A stretch of DNA of 64,000 bases, from the NCBI GenBank assembly GCA_010093705.1, contig MU006089.1:3071838-3135837 (forward strand). Direction: 5' to 3'. Source of the DNA: Patellaria atrata CBS 101060 (taxonomy: Eukaryota > Ascomycota > Dothideomycetes > Patellariales > Patellariaceae). The position numbers and the translations under genes were made by a program. Below the pieces are notes generated by a model. It saw only the letters and a list, made by a program, of their open reading frames with translations. It was not told the DNA's origin and ran no database searches. This document shows, one piece after another, positions 34,939 to 46,527 of the stretch (position 1 is its first letter; every line of letters starts with the position of its first letter).

Positions 34939-36644
34939 TTACAACTTGCCCAACTTGGATCCAACTTTTTTGACATCAGCTTCTAGCTCGAAGCCGAACC
35001 CATTCATCCACTCGGTGATACAATCAGCCCAAAACACGTCGTTGTCGTCGTAATGAAGGAAAGCGATGATGCTATTGAGAACTCTCTTTCCACCTGCGCA
35101 GAGATGGGTACCTTCTCCCACGAATTCATAGCCGTTTCGAAGGTCGTACATAGGATCGACGAGGTATAAGAGACGATCGAGTAGGCATCGAGCAACACCT
35201 TTCTTTAGATATTCAGGATGGACGAACAATTCCATCTCGGCCGTATAGCGGAACATGGGATGTTCGCGGGGAAACTCATTGGTATAAGCGTAGCCCACGA
35301 TTTTCTCCGGACCACGTGGACGACGGTTGTTTGGGCCTGTAGAGATTTTCTTCTCGACGGCCACAATGAAGGTGAGACCGGCATCCTTGAGAGCTTGTAG
35401 GCTACTGGCCATGACATTGATTGGGCGCACTTGGAATTCGGGTGCAAAGACACTGTTGCGGATATACCAGTTATAGATGTCCACAACTTGGGTAGCGTCG
35501 CCAGGTTTGTACTCGCGGAGATAGATGTTGACAAAAGGTTTTACCTGCGTGGCTCTTGGATCTAGTTGGAGCTTGTCAAGCTCGACCTTCAACTCTCTGG
35601 CGTTCTTGAAGGAATCATAATATGCCTTCTTCCAAGCCTTCCTCCTTTCCTCCTTCAAGGTTATCTTCTTTGACGCATGGCGGCTGCCGAGATCAGCAGC
35701 GGCTAGTTTACAGCTAATTTCATCAACGGGATCAAGTTTTGCATCAGGAACGTTGATCGGCTTCAACATGCTAGAGTTCTGGGGTGTAAACATGGTCCAC
35801 CAAGGTTTGTCAAATTGATTTTCTTCGTCAAGATCTAAGGAGTCCAAATAGAGATCGGACTGAAGATGTCTGTCCCACCAAAGCTGTGTATCTTCAGCGT
35901 CAATGTCGGTTGGGATCCACTTCCGAACTACGACCTCGCCCTTGACTGGGTCGAGAAGCTGCTCCGTAGTAACGCGCTCGTCTCTATCTTTGTCCGGAAT
36001 CCAGTCTGCAATGTTCCGGAAGAAGTTCTTGGACTTGTAGGTATTCCTGAATTCCCAATCGACGGGAGCAGGGAGCCAGTCGCCATTCCAGTCAACGAGA
36101 TGGCCCAACGGGTTTGTTTCATCGTAGTATGCGTCATCGGCACTTGATTTAGCGGTCTTGTCGCCTTCGTTTCCGGCCTTTTCGGCATGTTCACGGATCT
36201 CCTTATTTGTGGGCCACTTATCCGAGCGTGGGTTTGCCTTCGGCTTGCATTTACCGTTCCTAGCCATCGTGTTCGGTTCGGTAGACGCTGCTGTTTGGGT
36301 CGAAATGATGTCAATCGGGTTTTGAGTGATGATGATGGGATTCGAAGTGCTCAGCAGGTCTGTGTCCTGATGAGAAGGAATGGGAGCACCACCGTCACTG
36401 ACAAAGGTAAGGTAGATGATGATTAGATATGCCAACCACACAAACGATGGGAAGTTTTTGATCGAGTGACTTACTGAGCAAATGACGTCTGCTTCGACGC
36501 TGCTGCAGCTTGAGCTTGAGACGGAATATTATCACCCGGCCTGCCTTGTCTTTAATACTTTTAATTCCATTAGTAAGGTGCAAAACGGTTTACTTACCGC
36601 TCCTGTGATACGAATTTGGAGTTTTCAGAATTAGAAACGTCCAT
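34939..36644 (-). CDS. GNAT-fold N-acetyltransferase-like protein, 5' end uncertain
   Basis: From ATG 36644 the exons 36644-36598, 36549-36475 and 36397-34939 sum to 1581 nt, 526 residues, with canonical introns (GTAAGT...TTAAAG, GTAAGT...TTTGTCAG). The C-terminal half carries a GNAT fold: VNIYLREYKPGDATQVVDIYNWYI (beta1-alpha1), TFIVAVEK, GYAYTNEFP, and EMELFVHPEYLKKGVARCLLDRLLYLV, the acetyl-CoA-binding segment with Q/R-x-x-G replaced by LKKGVA. The N-terminal half is Trp/Asp-rich (LVDWNGDWLPAPVDWEFRN) and typical of a fungus-specific subgroup. Substrate unknown. The frame stays open and protein-like above 36644 (RAVWIPPHLRNVKYIELDDQ) up to about 36,760, so further 5' exons probably exist. 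Confidence 0.8.
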
Positions 36645-37655
36645 CTGATCATCCAATTCGATGTATTTTACGTTCCTCAAATGAGGAGGAATCCATACAG
36701 CTCGCGGTCGCTCTTGCCTGCTTTGTTTGGCATTTACCTGGGGGTTATCCTCTCTGTTTCATCCGATGCGTTAGAGTGAGTTCTGGAGGTGGTAGTGAAG
36801 TAGATATAAGTAAGGTAAATATACGGTATGTATGATAGATCATAGTGAAGGTAAAGTAGATATAGCTATCATGAACCGGTGTCATTGATGCCTTATCTAT
36901 TGTCCATTCTGAGCTGCTATAAACTTATTTATTTCTCTTACCTCAAATTTGCAACAGCCCTGTGATGATCTCGGCGAGAGTGATGATGGTTAACATCAAT
37001 CGGCAACTGATCAGGCCTTACAATATAGCTTTTCGGATGCGTGAAAATCAGGCTCTCGTGTCTGTCTTTCGTTCTACTTGCCTAGCCATCTTGCGTCAAG
37101 CTGTAATCGGATTTTTGAGTTGCTTCTGCTTATGTCTTCGCTTCAGGTCGAGATTTGAAAATGGTTTCGACAAGGCAGCAAGAGATGTCGCTGACTGACT
37201 TTCTCAGGCGTGCGTCGTTAGAATGTGCTTGATTTTCTGCTACTCTTGCTCTTTTCTATACCTGGACAGACATCCGATGTTGTTGTTGTGCTTAGGTTAG
37301 AGGAGGTTGAGAGCAAAACAAACCGAAAGCTCGGATAGATGTTGGTTGACTAAGGTGTGGAAGGAGCGAAGGGAAGGGTTGCAACTTCCATTTAAGTTGT
37401 TCGTGAATCTTCTTTCATGTGACTCAAGAATACCGTACCTTAAATTACGCCCGTTTGTACCTTAGTGCAACCTGCAAGTGAGGAAAGTCAAGAAATTGTT
37501 TGATCTGAATATCACGCTGAATTAGGAAGTCGTGACTTTTACCTCTACCTTACCTTAGGCCTGCAGCGGGAAGCAACACCTCCTCCACCTCGTTGATATC
37601 CTTAATTTTCTTACACCTCCTAATTTCTAAGAGGCCAAATTCTATATACAATAAT
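36645..37655. promoter_or_regulatory. Divergent region between GNAT gene and ARL2
   Basis: Roughly 1 kb between the two starts. On the minus strand 36,645-36,760 reads as protein-like sequence and 36,900-37,050 holds a possible further exon ending at a GTAAGAGAA donor, so part of this stretch is likely the 5' end of the GNAT gene. The ARL2-proximal part contains ACCTTACCTTAGGCCTG near 37,548. Nothing else is seen. Confidence 0.45.
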
Positions 37656-38450
37656 ATGTTGGCCATTTTAAGAAAAGCACGTCTAAAAGACAAGGAGATG
37701 AGAGTGTTGATGTTGGGATTGGATTCTGCTGGGAAGACGACAATATGTAAGAAGATGCTCAATGAAGATATTACTGGAATTTCTCCTACTTTGGGATTCA
37801 ACATAAAGACTATAGAATATGAAGGGTGAGTAATCGGCTTACAGCTACTTACGTACAGTGATGACAACTAACGCCATGAGAAGATACAAGTTAAACATCT
37901 GTACGATTTATCGATAACTTCATCTTTAATCATCTCGACCATTCTAACCATCTCGATGCATCAGGGGATGTCGGAGGGCAGAAGACACTCCGTACCTACT
38001 GGAGGAATTATTTCGAAAAGACTGATACTCTTATATGGGTTGTTGATGCCACCGACAAAGACCGACTTGACGATTGTCGTACAGAGCTCAAAGGGCTCCT
38101 TCAAGAAGAAGTATACAACACCCTCAACCATCCATCAAGCAGTCATTGAGCAGCTGATTGTTGCTCTCCAGCGTCTGATGGGGGCGAGCCTTTTGATCTT
38201 CAAGAACAAGAGTGACATCGAAAGTGCTATGAGTGATGATGAAGTTCGAGAGGTGCGACTTGTCACTTGTCCAGCCCCTCAAGTCCCTTTTTGCCTAATG
38301 ATTAATGATGCGCTACAGGGCCTCCAACTTGATTTCATCAAAACTCATCATTGGACTATCGTAGCATGCAGTGCTATCACCGGTATGAATCTGCAGGAAG
38401 GTTTGGCCTGGGTTGTAGCAGATGCTAAAGAGAGGTTATTTCTCTATTGA
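37656..38450 (+). CDS. ARL2: Arf-like GTPase ARL2 (Cin4/Alp41 type)
   Basis: Five exons, 37656-37825, 37884-37900, 37965-38110, 38172-38252 and 38319-38450, sum to 546 nt, 181 residues, close to the 184-residue family norm. G1 is GLDSAGKTT at residues 21-29 (Asn of the usual GLDNAGKT is Ser here). [28 protein letters not shown] (switch regions) is complete only if the 17-nt exon 2 is included. [32 protein letters not shown] and CSAITG follow. Residue 2 is Leu, so there is no Gly-2 myristoylation, as expected for ARL2. The protein works with tubulin-folding cofactors in microtubule biogenesis. It lies divergent from the GNAT gene. Confidence 0.93.
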
Positions 38451-38933
38451 TTTGACTCTGCTCCGCCTGAGGATTTCTCTCTTGCTACGGAGGTATATTC
38501 TCTTAGACTCAGCTATACAGGCAAGTGAAGATTAAAAAGTAGTTTCATTAATTGTCCGTCATTATGTATACAGCAAGTGTATTGGAATAAGAAGGGATGA
38601 CGTTGTGGAAGCAGTAGCGCTAAAATCATCCATAGCTCCATATCACAACTGTCTATAGTTTTAACAACTCCGTTTTAAAATGCTATTTAGAGTTGAATAT
38701 TTGGATGTCAATGTTGTTTTCTTATTTATGAGATATTGATTGTTATATTTACATGGTTGTATGATTATGATACTATATTAGAACTAGTCGAGAATCGATA
38801 AGAAGTTGTACTAAGATTTCGGGCTTCGTGTACCTCGCATAAGCGTACTAAGTTCTTCATTGTTTACACCCGCATCGAAACTGCGGGAACACTGTCTTTA
38901 CAGTCTTCGCACGCATTTATTAAGTCAAAAGTC
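38451..38933. other. Intergenic between ARL2 and the DUF4045-gelsolin gene
   Basis: 483 bp, AT-rich, containing the ARL2 3' flank and the next promoter. No gene or repeat is seen. Confidence 0.65.
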
Positions 38934-41900
38934 ATGTCGGACAACGGTATCGATCCCTCAGAGTTCGTTGCCAGGATCCGCGAATTGGGGGAAAAGCGTG
39001 ATGAGGAAGATGGTAGGGGCCAGCTCTTATATGCTCTGAATTTGACATGTCTGATTACTGACGCGACAAACAGCTGAGAGATTTCGCCAACTCGAAGAGC
39101 AAATTAACGAACGCAGAGCAAGAAGAGCGGAACGAGCCCGTTCATATTCACCAGAAAAAGCTTCAGCTTCCTCAACCCCTCGCTCGATTCGCTCTCCCGC
39201 TGAGGTGGAAGTCACAACAAACCCCACCACAACAGACGCACCTGAACCTACGCTCACACCATTACAAAATTCATTGATCTCCAGTGATATAGCAGACGAA
39301 CCTGTAAAACCGTCTAAAAGCCCTTCGGTCCCTCCAAAACGCTCTGGCACTCTGTCCTGGCAACAGAGGCCAAAATCCTCGGCTGGACGAAGGCCATTGT
39401 CAATGGTAGCAACGGAAAATCGCGCAGCGCGTTCACCTCGAGCCACACCCGATCCTACTGCAAATGATGAACTAGAACTATCCAGAGATCAGATTGCACA
39501 ATCATTAAACGCAAAGGATCCTACATGGTTTAAACAGACTGCAGACAGGGGGGTCAGTTCAGCGGCATATAGGAAAAATCAGGAGGACATTGGTTCAGAA
39601 AACGAGTCAATATCTAGCAGAAGACAGCTTCCAGGAATGTCTCGACAATCTACAGAAGAACCTTCAAGCCCTCCACCAGATTACGTCCGCTCCAGCTCGC
39701 CTTCGCGCGCAAGCTCAGTTAGGGGCAGCACTTCATGGAGTAATCGGGTCTCAACCACAACAGCTCACACTTCACTGGATGCTCGTTCACCTTTGCCACT
39801 GCTTGATTCACAAAAATTCACACCTTCCGAAGCAAGTTCTTTGACCGCCCAGACTGAAGAATCCGGCTTTGGACGATTAATTGCCATGTCACCTTCCCAG
39901 GGTCGCATATCACCAACGCGTCCTGCGTCTCCTACGAAGGGCATGGGAGGATTTGTCCAAAGCGCCATGTTAAAGAGGTCGGATAGTGTGAGCAAGAGGT
40001 GGAGTGCTCAAGCTCCACCAAGTCTTAGTCGACAAGATTCTATAGCTAGTAATCGCAGCACGGCGTATGGTGGATTGACTGGATCAATGAGCACGCCCAA
40101 GGTGGATACACGTCCCAGCGGTCTAAGTCGGGGCAACTCGTTGGAGCCTAGTTCTCGCCCTACCTCAAGTCACAGTAACGCGACTTTGACACACGAAGCA
40201 ACAGAACAAACGGCGAAGAGTCCTGACGATATATTTGCCAAGCCAACGCGCCCACACCACTCGCGTGCAAAATCCGTCGCGAACTCAACTTCGAATCCTC
40301 CAAACTCTGACGAAAAATCCTCAGAAATTTCACCACCTAGTCCATCAAAGCGATGGAGTCCAACTAAGTCTAGCTGGCTAGAAAGTGCGTTGAATAAGCC
40401 TAAATCACCGAAGTTCAGGATGGCGCCACCACCGCAACCAAGTTGGATGACCAAAATCAACGAAGCCAAACAGCAGAGAATGAGTGCTAGTCGAGAAGGA
40501 CAAGCAGATCAGAAAGAGGTGTTCCCGACCGCTAAAGTCACAAAACCGAAATTTGAATCTTCTAGCAAGACGATGACACCCACACCCACGTCAAAACCAG
40601 TGCAGTCGAACGTGGACGCCTTTCTCAGGGACTTTGATACCAAAGAAAAGAAAGACTCTCCTTCGGTTGTTGGAAAGCCTCTTTCCCCTTCTCCTAAAGC
40701 TGTGACGCCAGCTTTAGAAGAGAAACGAGAATCTCGCGTCTCTGGTCACCAGGATGCTCCATCTACCACAAATCCAGTAACTTCACCTCATGTGCCCGAG
40801 GCCATCAAAACTGAAGCAACAACCTCTCCGATAGAGTCGAAACTAGACGCCAAGCGGGAGCTAAAGATCAAAGTTGAGCTACAGTCGAAACCAAATCCAG
40901 AATTGAAATCAAAACCCGAAATGAAGCCAAAACCAGATACACTTCCGAAGAGAGACTTCAGATCCAATCTCAAACCCCGACAAGAGCCTGCTTTGACCAG
41001 CCAGAAAGAAGAATTGGAATTTCGGAGTGTCTTTGGCAAGCTGAAGCGTACGCAGCCACAAAACTACAAAGCTCCCGATGAACTGAAAGATAACATTCTA
41101 CGTGGCAAGTCGGGCTTGACAGTCACTGGCGGTCCCAAGAAGACAGAGCGTAGAGATGAGCTAAAAGAGGATCTGCTCAAACAGAAAGAGGCTATCAAGG
41201 CCAAAGTTTCTGAGTCTGGGACTGCGGCAGGCAAGAAAGCAGAACCTGTAGAAGCTCTCACTCCAGAAGCGCTAGCTAGAAGGAAAACCCTTAGTAAAGC
41301 AGATGTTGCCACACCTTTACCTCCTACGTCCACCGAACCTTTAGTTCCTCGCAAAAATGCGCGGCAGCAGCCAAAGATGCAGAATCTCGAAGCTGATTTC
41401 ACCTCACCTTTAGCTTCTACGTCCACCGAATACTTAGTTCCACACAAGAATGCGTGGCAGCAGGCAAATTTCCAGAATTCCAAAGCAGGTGTTACCTCAC
41501 CTTTACCTCCTACGTCCATCGAACCTTTAGTTACGCACAGCGATGCGTTGCAGCAGTCACAGATGAAATCACGACAGGAAGTTTATCACCCGGCAATGTC
41601 AAGTAAGCTGGCTGAACGATTCAACCCAGCTTTGGCAAATATCCTTGCACGTGGATCTCTTCCTGTTACCAGTCCACCTCAATCACCGACTCCTCCCAAG
41701 CCTAAATCACCTAGTCGAGCAGATCCCTTCGATAAGCCATCCGCGTCCTCTGCAGAGTTAACGCATATGACGAAAGCTCGAGCTCGTGGTCCGAAGAGAC
41801 GTGCTCCAGGTAAAGCTGCAACAATTGCAACCTCGAAACCGACGGATGAAATACGAATTTCATCAGTGTCTCTTGTGAAAGATAAGGATATCCTTCCAAG

Positions 41901-44304
41901 CTCATCGCCTAAGACTACGGCTTATGGTCAAGGTACTCAAGGTGAATCAGTTGCTTCACGTAGAGTATCTGGAACACCATCGAAATCTTTGGATAAACCC
42001 AAGCCCTCTACACCTGCGAAATCTCCGTCGCTCAAAGACATTTCTACACTCTCACCGAGTTCCGATAAACCAAAACCTGCGACTCCCGTGAAATCGCCTT
42101 CCTTGAAAGATATTTCCACTTTCTCACCTTCAGACGGCTCGGAAAAGCCAAAGCCCACTGCTCCAGCGAAGTCTCCTTTGTTGAAAGGTGTGTCTATGTT
42201 CTCTACTTCAAACAATACAGATAAGCAAAAACCCATAACTCCAATAAAACCGTCTTCATTTAAAGATGTCTCAATGCAGGACGAGCACGAGGTTACTTCA
42301 AATAGTCCATTCTTAACTAAACCGTTCACTCCAAAGTCAGGCATTAGACCTCTCTCAGAGAAGCCGATCCAGAAATTCGACGGTTCAACATCTTCTCCAC
42401 CTGTACGTGATCGGCTCAAATCCACCGATCTACGAGAGGTATCCAAAGATGACAAACTCCCGTCTGATCATGACAACTCAGCCTCAGAGCTGGGTAATGT
42501 CTCAGTGAAAGGAGCTGCTGCGATGTGGGGGCGCCAGGCTCCTACGGCTGGTAGCAGTGTTCGTGCAAGATCACCTATCAAACTCCCAACAAAGTATGAC
42601 GAACAAACTGCGGCAGAGAATGCTGGGCTGACTTCCTCAAAGGAACATACTCCCGATAGAACAGTAGGTCTTGGTTTGAGCCGTATGAGTGCTGGTGCCG
42701 ATTTGAGTTGGAAATCACTCGGCGAGACTTGGCCAGGCCGATCGTCGTTACCAAATAGTCCACCGTTATCTCCTTCACCGAAGACGGTATTAGCCTCCGA
42801 ACCCACAGCAGCTCCCGAGCATAATATCATATCTCCTGAGCCCGGTACTTCCTTCAATGCACGCACAACTTTTTCCAGCTCCCCCGCTTTCGAAATCTCA
42901 CAAGCCCGGGATATAATCTTCTCTTTCTTCGATACTCACCCAACCTTCACCGGCCCTGAGATCGACCCCGAGACCCTCTTAATTTCGAAACCCGCAGACA
43001 CACCTAAAATCGAAACCATCAGCAGCACGATTCGCGAAGTCTCAGGTGAAGGTAAATTAACCCCGATGCGATCTCACGAAGAGCACATCCTCTATTCGGA
43101 CATCATGTATCTCTGCACGCACGTCTTCACTGACGCCCAAGGCACCAAGACCACGGAAATATATTTCTGGCATGGCAATGACGTTCCCTTGCACCGTTTT
43201 GAGGACGTGCAGATTTTTGCTAGACGAGAAGCTGTAATGCACGGTGTCAAACTCATCAGTATCGAACAGGGCAAAGAACCTTCAAACTTCTTCCACGCAC
43301 TGAGAGGTATCGTCGTCATACGCACAGGTCCTCGCCAGGACACCAACCGGCCATACATGCTGTGTGCACGCCGCCACATGGGACACATCGTCCTCGACGA
43401 GGTCGACTACGTCCTGGACAATCTATGTGGAGGGTTCCCGTACATCGTCTGCCCCGGCCCACACACGAACGTATGGCTCTGGAAAGGCCGCGGCGCCCAC
43501 ATCGAGGAAATAGCAGCCGCAAAGCTCATCGCGAGCGACGTCTCAGGAGGCGAATTCAAAGAGACAACCGACGGCGCCGAACCATACGACTGGCGCGTCA
43601 ACTTTCCCCCCCTCGACTCCCCATCCCTCCCCGCTCAGGCCGACTACTGGAACCTCAAAGCCCACACAGACAAATACACCACGCGTCTCTTCCGCATCGA
43701 GCAGACCTCCCGCCGGAGCACCGCTCCCACATTCCAAGTCCCCTCCTTCCTCTCTTCGGGCCTGAACGCCCTCCGCCGCCCCAGCTTTCTGGCCTCTTCC
43801 TCCCCGTTCTCCTCCCCAACGAGGACCATCCCACCATCTCCTTCCCCCTCCCGTCTTCCACCCCAACTCGACGGCACCACCTCCTCCCGTCCCACAACCC
43901 CTCCCCCGTCCTCCCCCCCGCGTACCACAATCTCCGAAATCGTCCCGTACGCGTACGCTGACCTTACGCCCACCAGCATCCACATCCTCGACGCTTACTT
44001 CACGCTCTACGTACTCGTCGGGCCCCTAGCTCACCCCCACTCCGCCGCCTTCGCGCAGGCGCTGCGTTTCGCGCAGGAGTACGGGATTTTGGCTGCTGGG
44101 GTGCAGGATCGGCCAAAGGTGCCGCGGGGTGTGGTTGTGTTTGGGGGATTGGTGAGGGAGGCGGGGTTTGCGTTTCGGGGAGTTGTGGGGAAGGGGGGCA
44201 TTGGGGGCACGGAAGCGCTTATGGCGGGGAAGAGGAGGGGAAGGGAGGTTGTTGTTGTGGGGGTTGCGGAGGCGGTTGGGGTGGTCAGGGGTGCAGGTGT
44301 TTAG
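38934..44304 (+). CDS. DUF4045-gelsolin-domain protein, probable actin-associated
   Basis: Exons 38934-39012 and 39074-44304 (61-nt intron) sum to 5310 nt, 1769 residues. The N-terminus FVARIRELGEKRDEEDAERFRQLEEQI, followed by RRARRAERARSYSPEKAS, is the hallmark start of fungal DUF4045 proteins. A very long Ser/Pro/Lys-rich disordered region follows, with two repeat arrays. From about residue 1290 to 1530 gelsolin-like repeats appear: YSDIMYLCTHVF, TEIYFWHGNDVP, FFHALRGIVVIRTG, YMLCARRHMGHIVLDEVDY and NVWLWKGRGA. A Pro-rich loop precedes a third gelsolin-like C-terminal part (YFTLYVLVGPLAH). Such proteins are expected at the actin cytoskeleton. Third-position G/C is very high in the last kilobase. 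Confidence 0.9.
41310..41590 (+). repeat. 93-bp coding repeat, three copies
   Basis: The CTCCTACGTC core (CTTCTACGTC in the middle copy) starts at 41321, 41414 and 41507, a 93-bp period. It encodes 31-residue units (PTSTEPLVPRKNA..., STSTEYLVPHKNA..., PTSIEPLVTHSDA...) in the disordered part of the DUF4045 protein. Confidence 0.85.
41990..42290 (+). repeat. 72-78-bp coding repeat, four copies
   Basis: Units with KPKP..TPAKSPSLKDIS recur with anchors at 42019, 42091, 42169 and 42247 (72, 78 and 78 bp apart) in the DUF4045 gene. Spacing changes in whole codons. Each unit carries S-P or T-P sites, candidate proline-directed kinase sites. Confidence 0.8.
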
Positions 44305-44880
44305 GGGGGTTTTGGGTAGGGGTGGAGATTTTTTGCTTGTACTATAATTTTCTTTTGCGTGGGATTTGCATGTTTGGTGGGAGGGTAATTGGGTCGGTTT
44401 GTTTTCGTATAGGATGCAGTGGGATGGGGTCTGGCGGGCTTTTCTTTGTGGAGGTTCTGGTATCGGATACGCGTATCGCGTACGTATGGCGTCAACTCGA
44501 CTGGATTGAAGCAGGGTAGAGAAAATGTACTGGAATCATAGGTTGTATATCACTTTAAAACACCGGTTGAGTGTGTCCGTATGATGACGTTCGGGCATAG
44601 TTCGCAGTTCAGCGTACCATCTCCCTTATCCCATACAACACAGTCAGAGACAGTTTGAGTCAGAAGAACAGCAAGCCACGACCCCGCGAACAGGGCAAGG
44701 TGATAATATTGATATGTTCCTATTTTACGCTCATCTATCCAACGCCCTGGAATCCCCAATCCCCCTTTTACTACCCGAATATCGGGGAGCCACAAGCGCC
44801 ATCACATGCAATGCCAAGTTGAAAAACCATGCACATCCCCCCCAACCTCCGACTGTTGAAAGTCGCTCCGTCCTACAACC
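44305..44880. other. Intergenic between converging DUF4045 gene and ADO1
   Basis: 576 bp between two stop codons. The first part continues the G-rich composition of the preceding gene end. No gene is supported. Confidence 0.65.
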
Positions 44881-46108
44881 TCAATACTCCCCTGCGTAAC
44901 TCTGCTTAGGGAACGGATACTGCGGCCCCAACTCCTGAATGCTCAATTTCGCCAACCACTGCCCCATATGCATGGCCTCCTCCAAACTCCTGCCCATCAC
45001 GACACCAGCAGCGAAGCCGCCCGCAAAAGCGTCGCCGGCGCCGTTAGTATCGACGATCTTGGTCTTGTCGATGGGGTGGACGGGGAAGGTGTGCACTTCC
45101 ACCTCTGCGCCGTCCTTGTACACGGCGGCAACGGTGGGTTCAGTTCCCTGCGTGATGACGACGGTGCGGGGGCGCTTTGTGTTCTGCTTTGGCAGCTTGG
45201 CCATGGACTTTGCGATCTCGGTGACGTCTTCGGTGCCGAGGGCGTGGGACGCGGCGTAGGATCGCGCTTCGGTTTCGTTGCCGATGACGTAGTCCCAGTA
45301 GGGAGCCGTGGCGTCGAGCTGGTCTTTGAAGAATTGGGGGATGAAAGGGGCGGAGAGGGAGAGCATGAAAACCTGGAGGTGGTTTTATCAGTTCGATGTT
45401 GGACTGGGTTAGTGTAGATTAGGGGTTTACCTTGTTATTCTCGGCAGCGTGTTCGGCCAGTGCCATGATCGCAGGAACGCAGACGGTCAAGTGGTAGCCT
45501 CCGATGTAGAACGCCTTAGCCTGCTCGACGAACTTCCATACTTCCGGGCTCTTCAGATGCTCCAGCTTGTTATGGTTCGCCGCAGCGAGATCCGTGACCA
45601 TGCTTCTGTCGTACCCGGTGATTATGACACCGCATCGTCCAGTTGGCTGCTCGTTGTCGTATCGATACTCAACCCGCAACCCGGATTTTTCAGCGGCTTC
45701 CTTAAGGATCTCCGCGCTCTTGTCTTTACCGACGCAGCCAACGTAGACCACCGAATTTTGGGGAAGGATGTACTATTCGTTTGAGCTCGGTCGTCAGTGG
45801 AAATACCTTGCAGTGTGGGGTTGGGAGTTGCTTACTGCTGCCCCGCGAGCAGAGTTCTGTGCAGCACCGCCGGCAATGAGTTTCGCATCGCGGTTTTGCG
45901 TTAGCTCGTCATATAAGCTGAGATGCTGGGACTCTGCGAGGATTGCGTCGTTCGGTTTCAAACCATACTGCTCTAAGAGAGCATCGTCTCTACGGTTTAG
46001 GTTAGCTTCAATCGTTAGAAATGGGGACAATTGCTCTGACCCTTTACCCTGGATATCCAGTAAAGGATTTCCCAAGCAGAATAGTTCATAATTGCCGCCT
46101 TCAGCCAT
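44881..46108 (-). CDS. ADO1: Adenosine kinase
   Basis: Exons 46108-46048, 45987-45836, 45772-45431 and 45372-44881 sum to 1047 nt, 348 residues, the family length. ELFCLGNPLLDIQ opens the ribokinase fold. GGAAQNSARGA, YILPQNSVVYVGCVGKD and PTGRCGVIITG bind the nucleoside, and NGAGDAFAGGFAAG near the C-terminus holds the catalytic Asp and anion hole. The enzyme phosphorylates adenosine to AMP, salvaging purine and clearing the S-adenosylhomocysteine product adenosine in the cytosol. Intron 1 (46047-45988, 60 nt) is stop-free and 3n long; I infer it because the family runs LLDIQ straight into LLxxYGLK. The next gene upstream on the same strand is PDE1, whose product is 5'-AMP. Confidence 0.93.
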
Positions 46109-46527
46109 GGTCGTGAGAGTTGTGAAAAATTGAAACGCTGAAAAGTCGATTGTTTGTTTCTTTCACTTTGAGATGAGTACCGAGTGGTGGGGTTAATAAA
46201 CAGAAAATTACTTAGGATGGGAATCGGTGTCCGAGGTTGAACCGATAAAATACACTCTGATAAAGGCCGGAGCCCGATGGAGGATTTGACAACTTGGGTA
46301 AGATTGAATGAAATTTATGATATCTAACTGTGACGTAACGCTTCTAGAACTCTAACCAGCCAAAGTGCATATCGCGAAAGAAATCAAATTCTCCTCCATG
46401 GATGCGACCCCTTAAAGAATGACCAAGATCAATCCGATAACGCCGCAATGGCACACTCCGTACAATGGTACAAAACAAAACTACGCTTGAAAGCAACACG
46501 AAACTCCATGAGACAATCCTGAAAGAA
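46109..46527. other. Intergenic between ADO1 and PDE1
   Basis: 419 bp holding the ADO1 promoter and PDE1 3' flank, both genes on the minus strand. No gene is seen. Confidence 0.65.
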
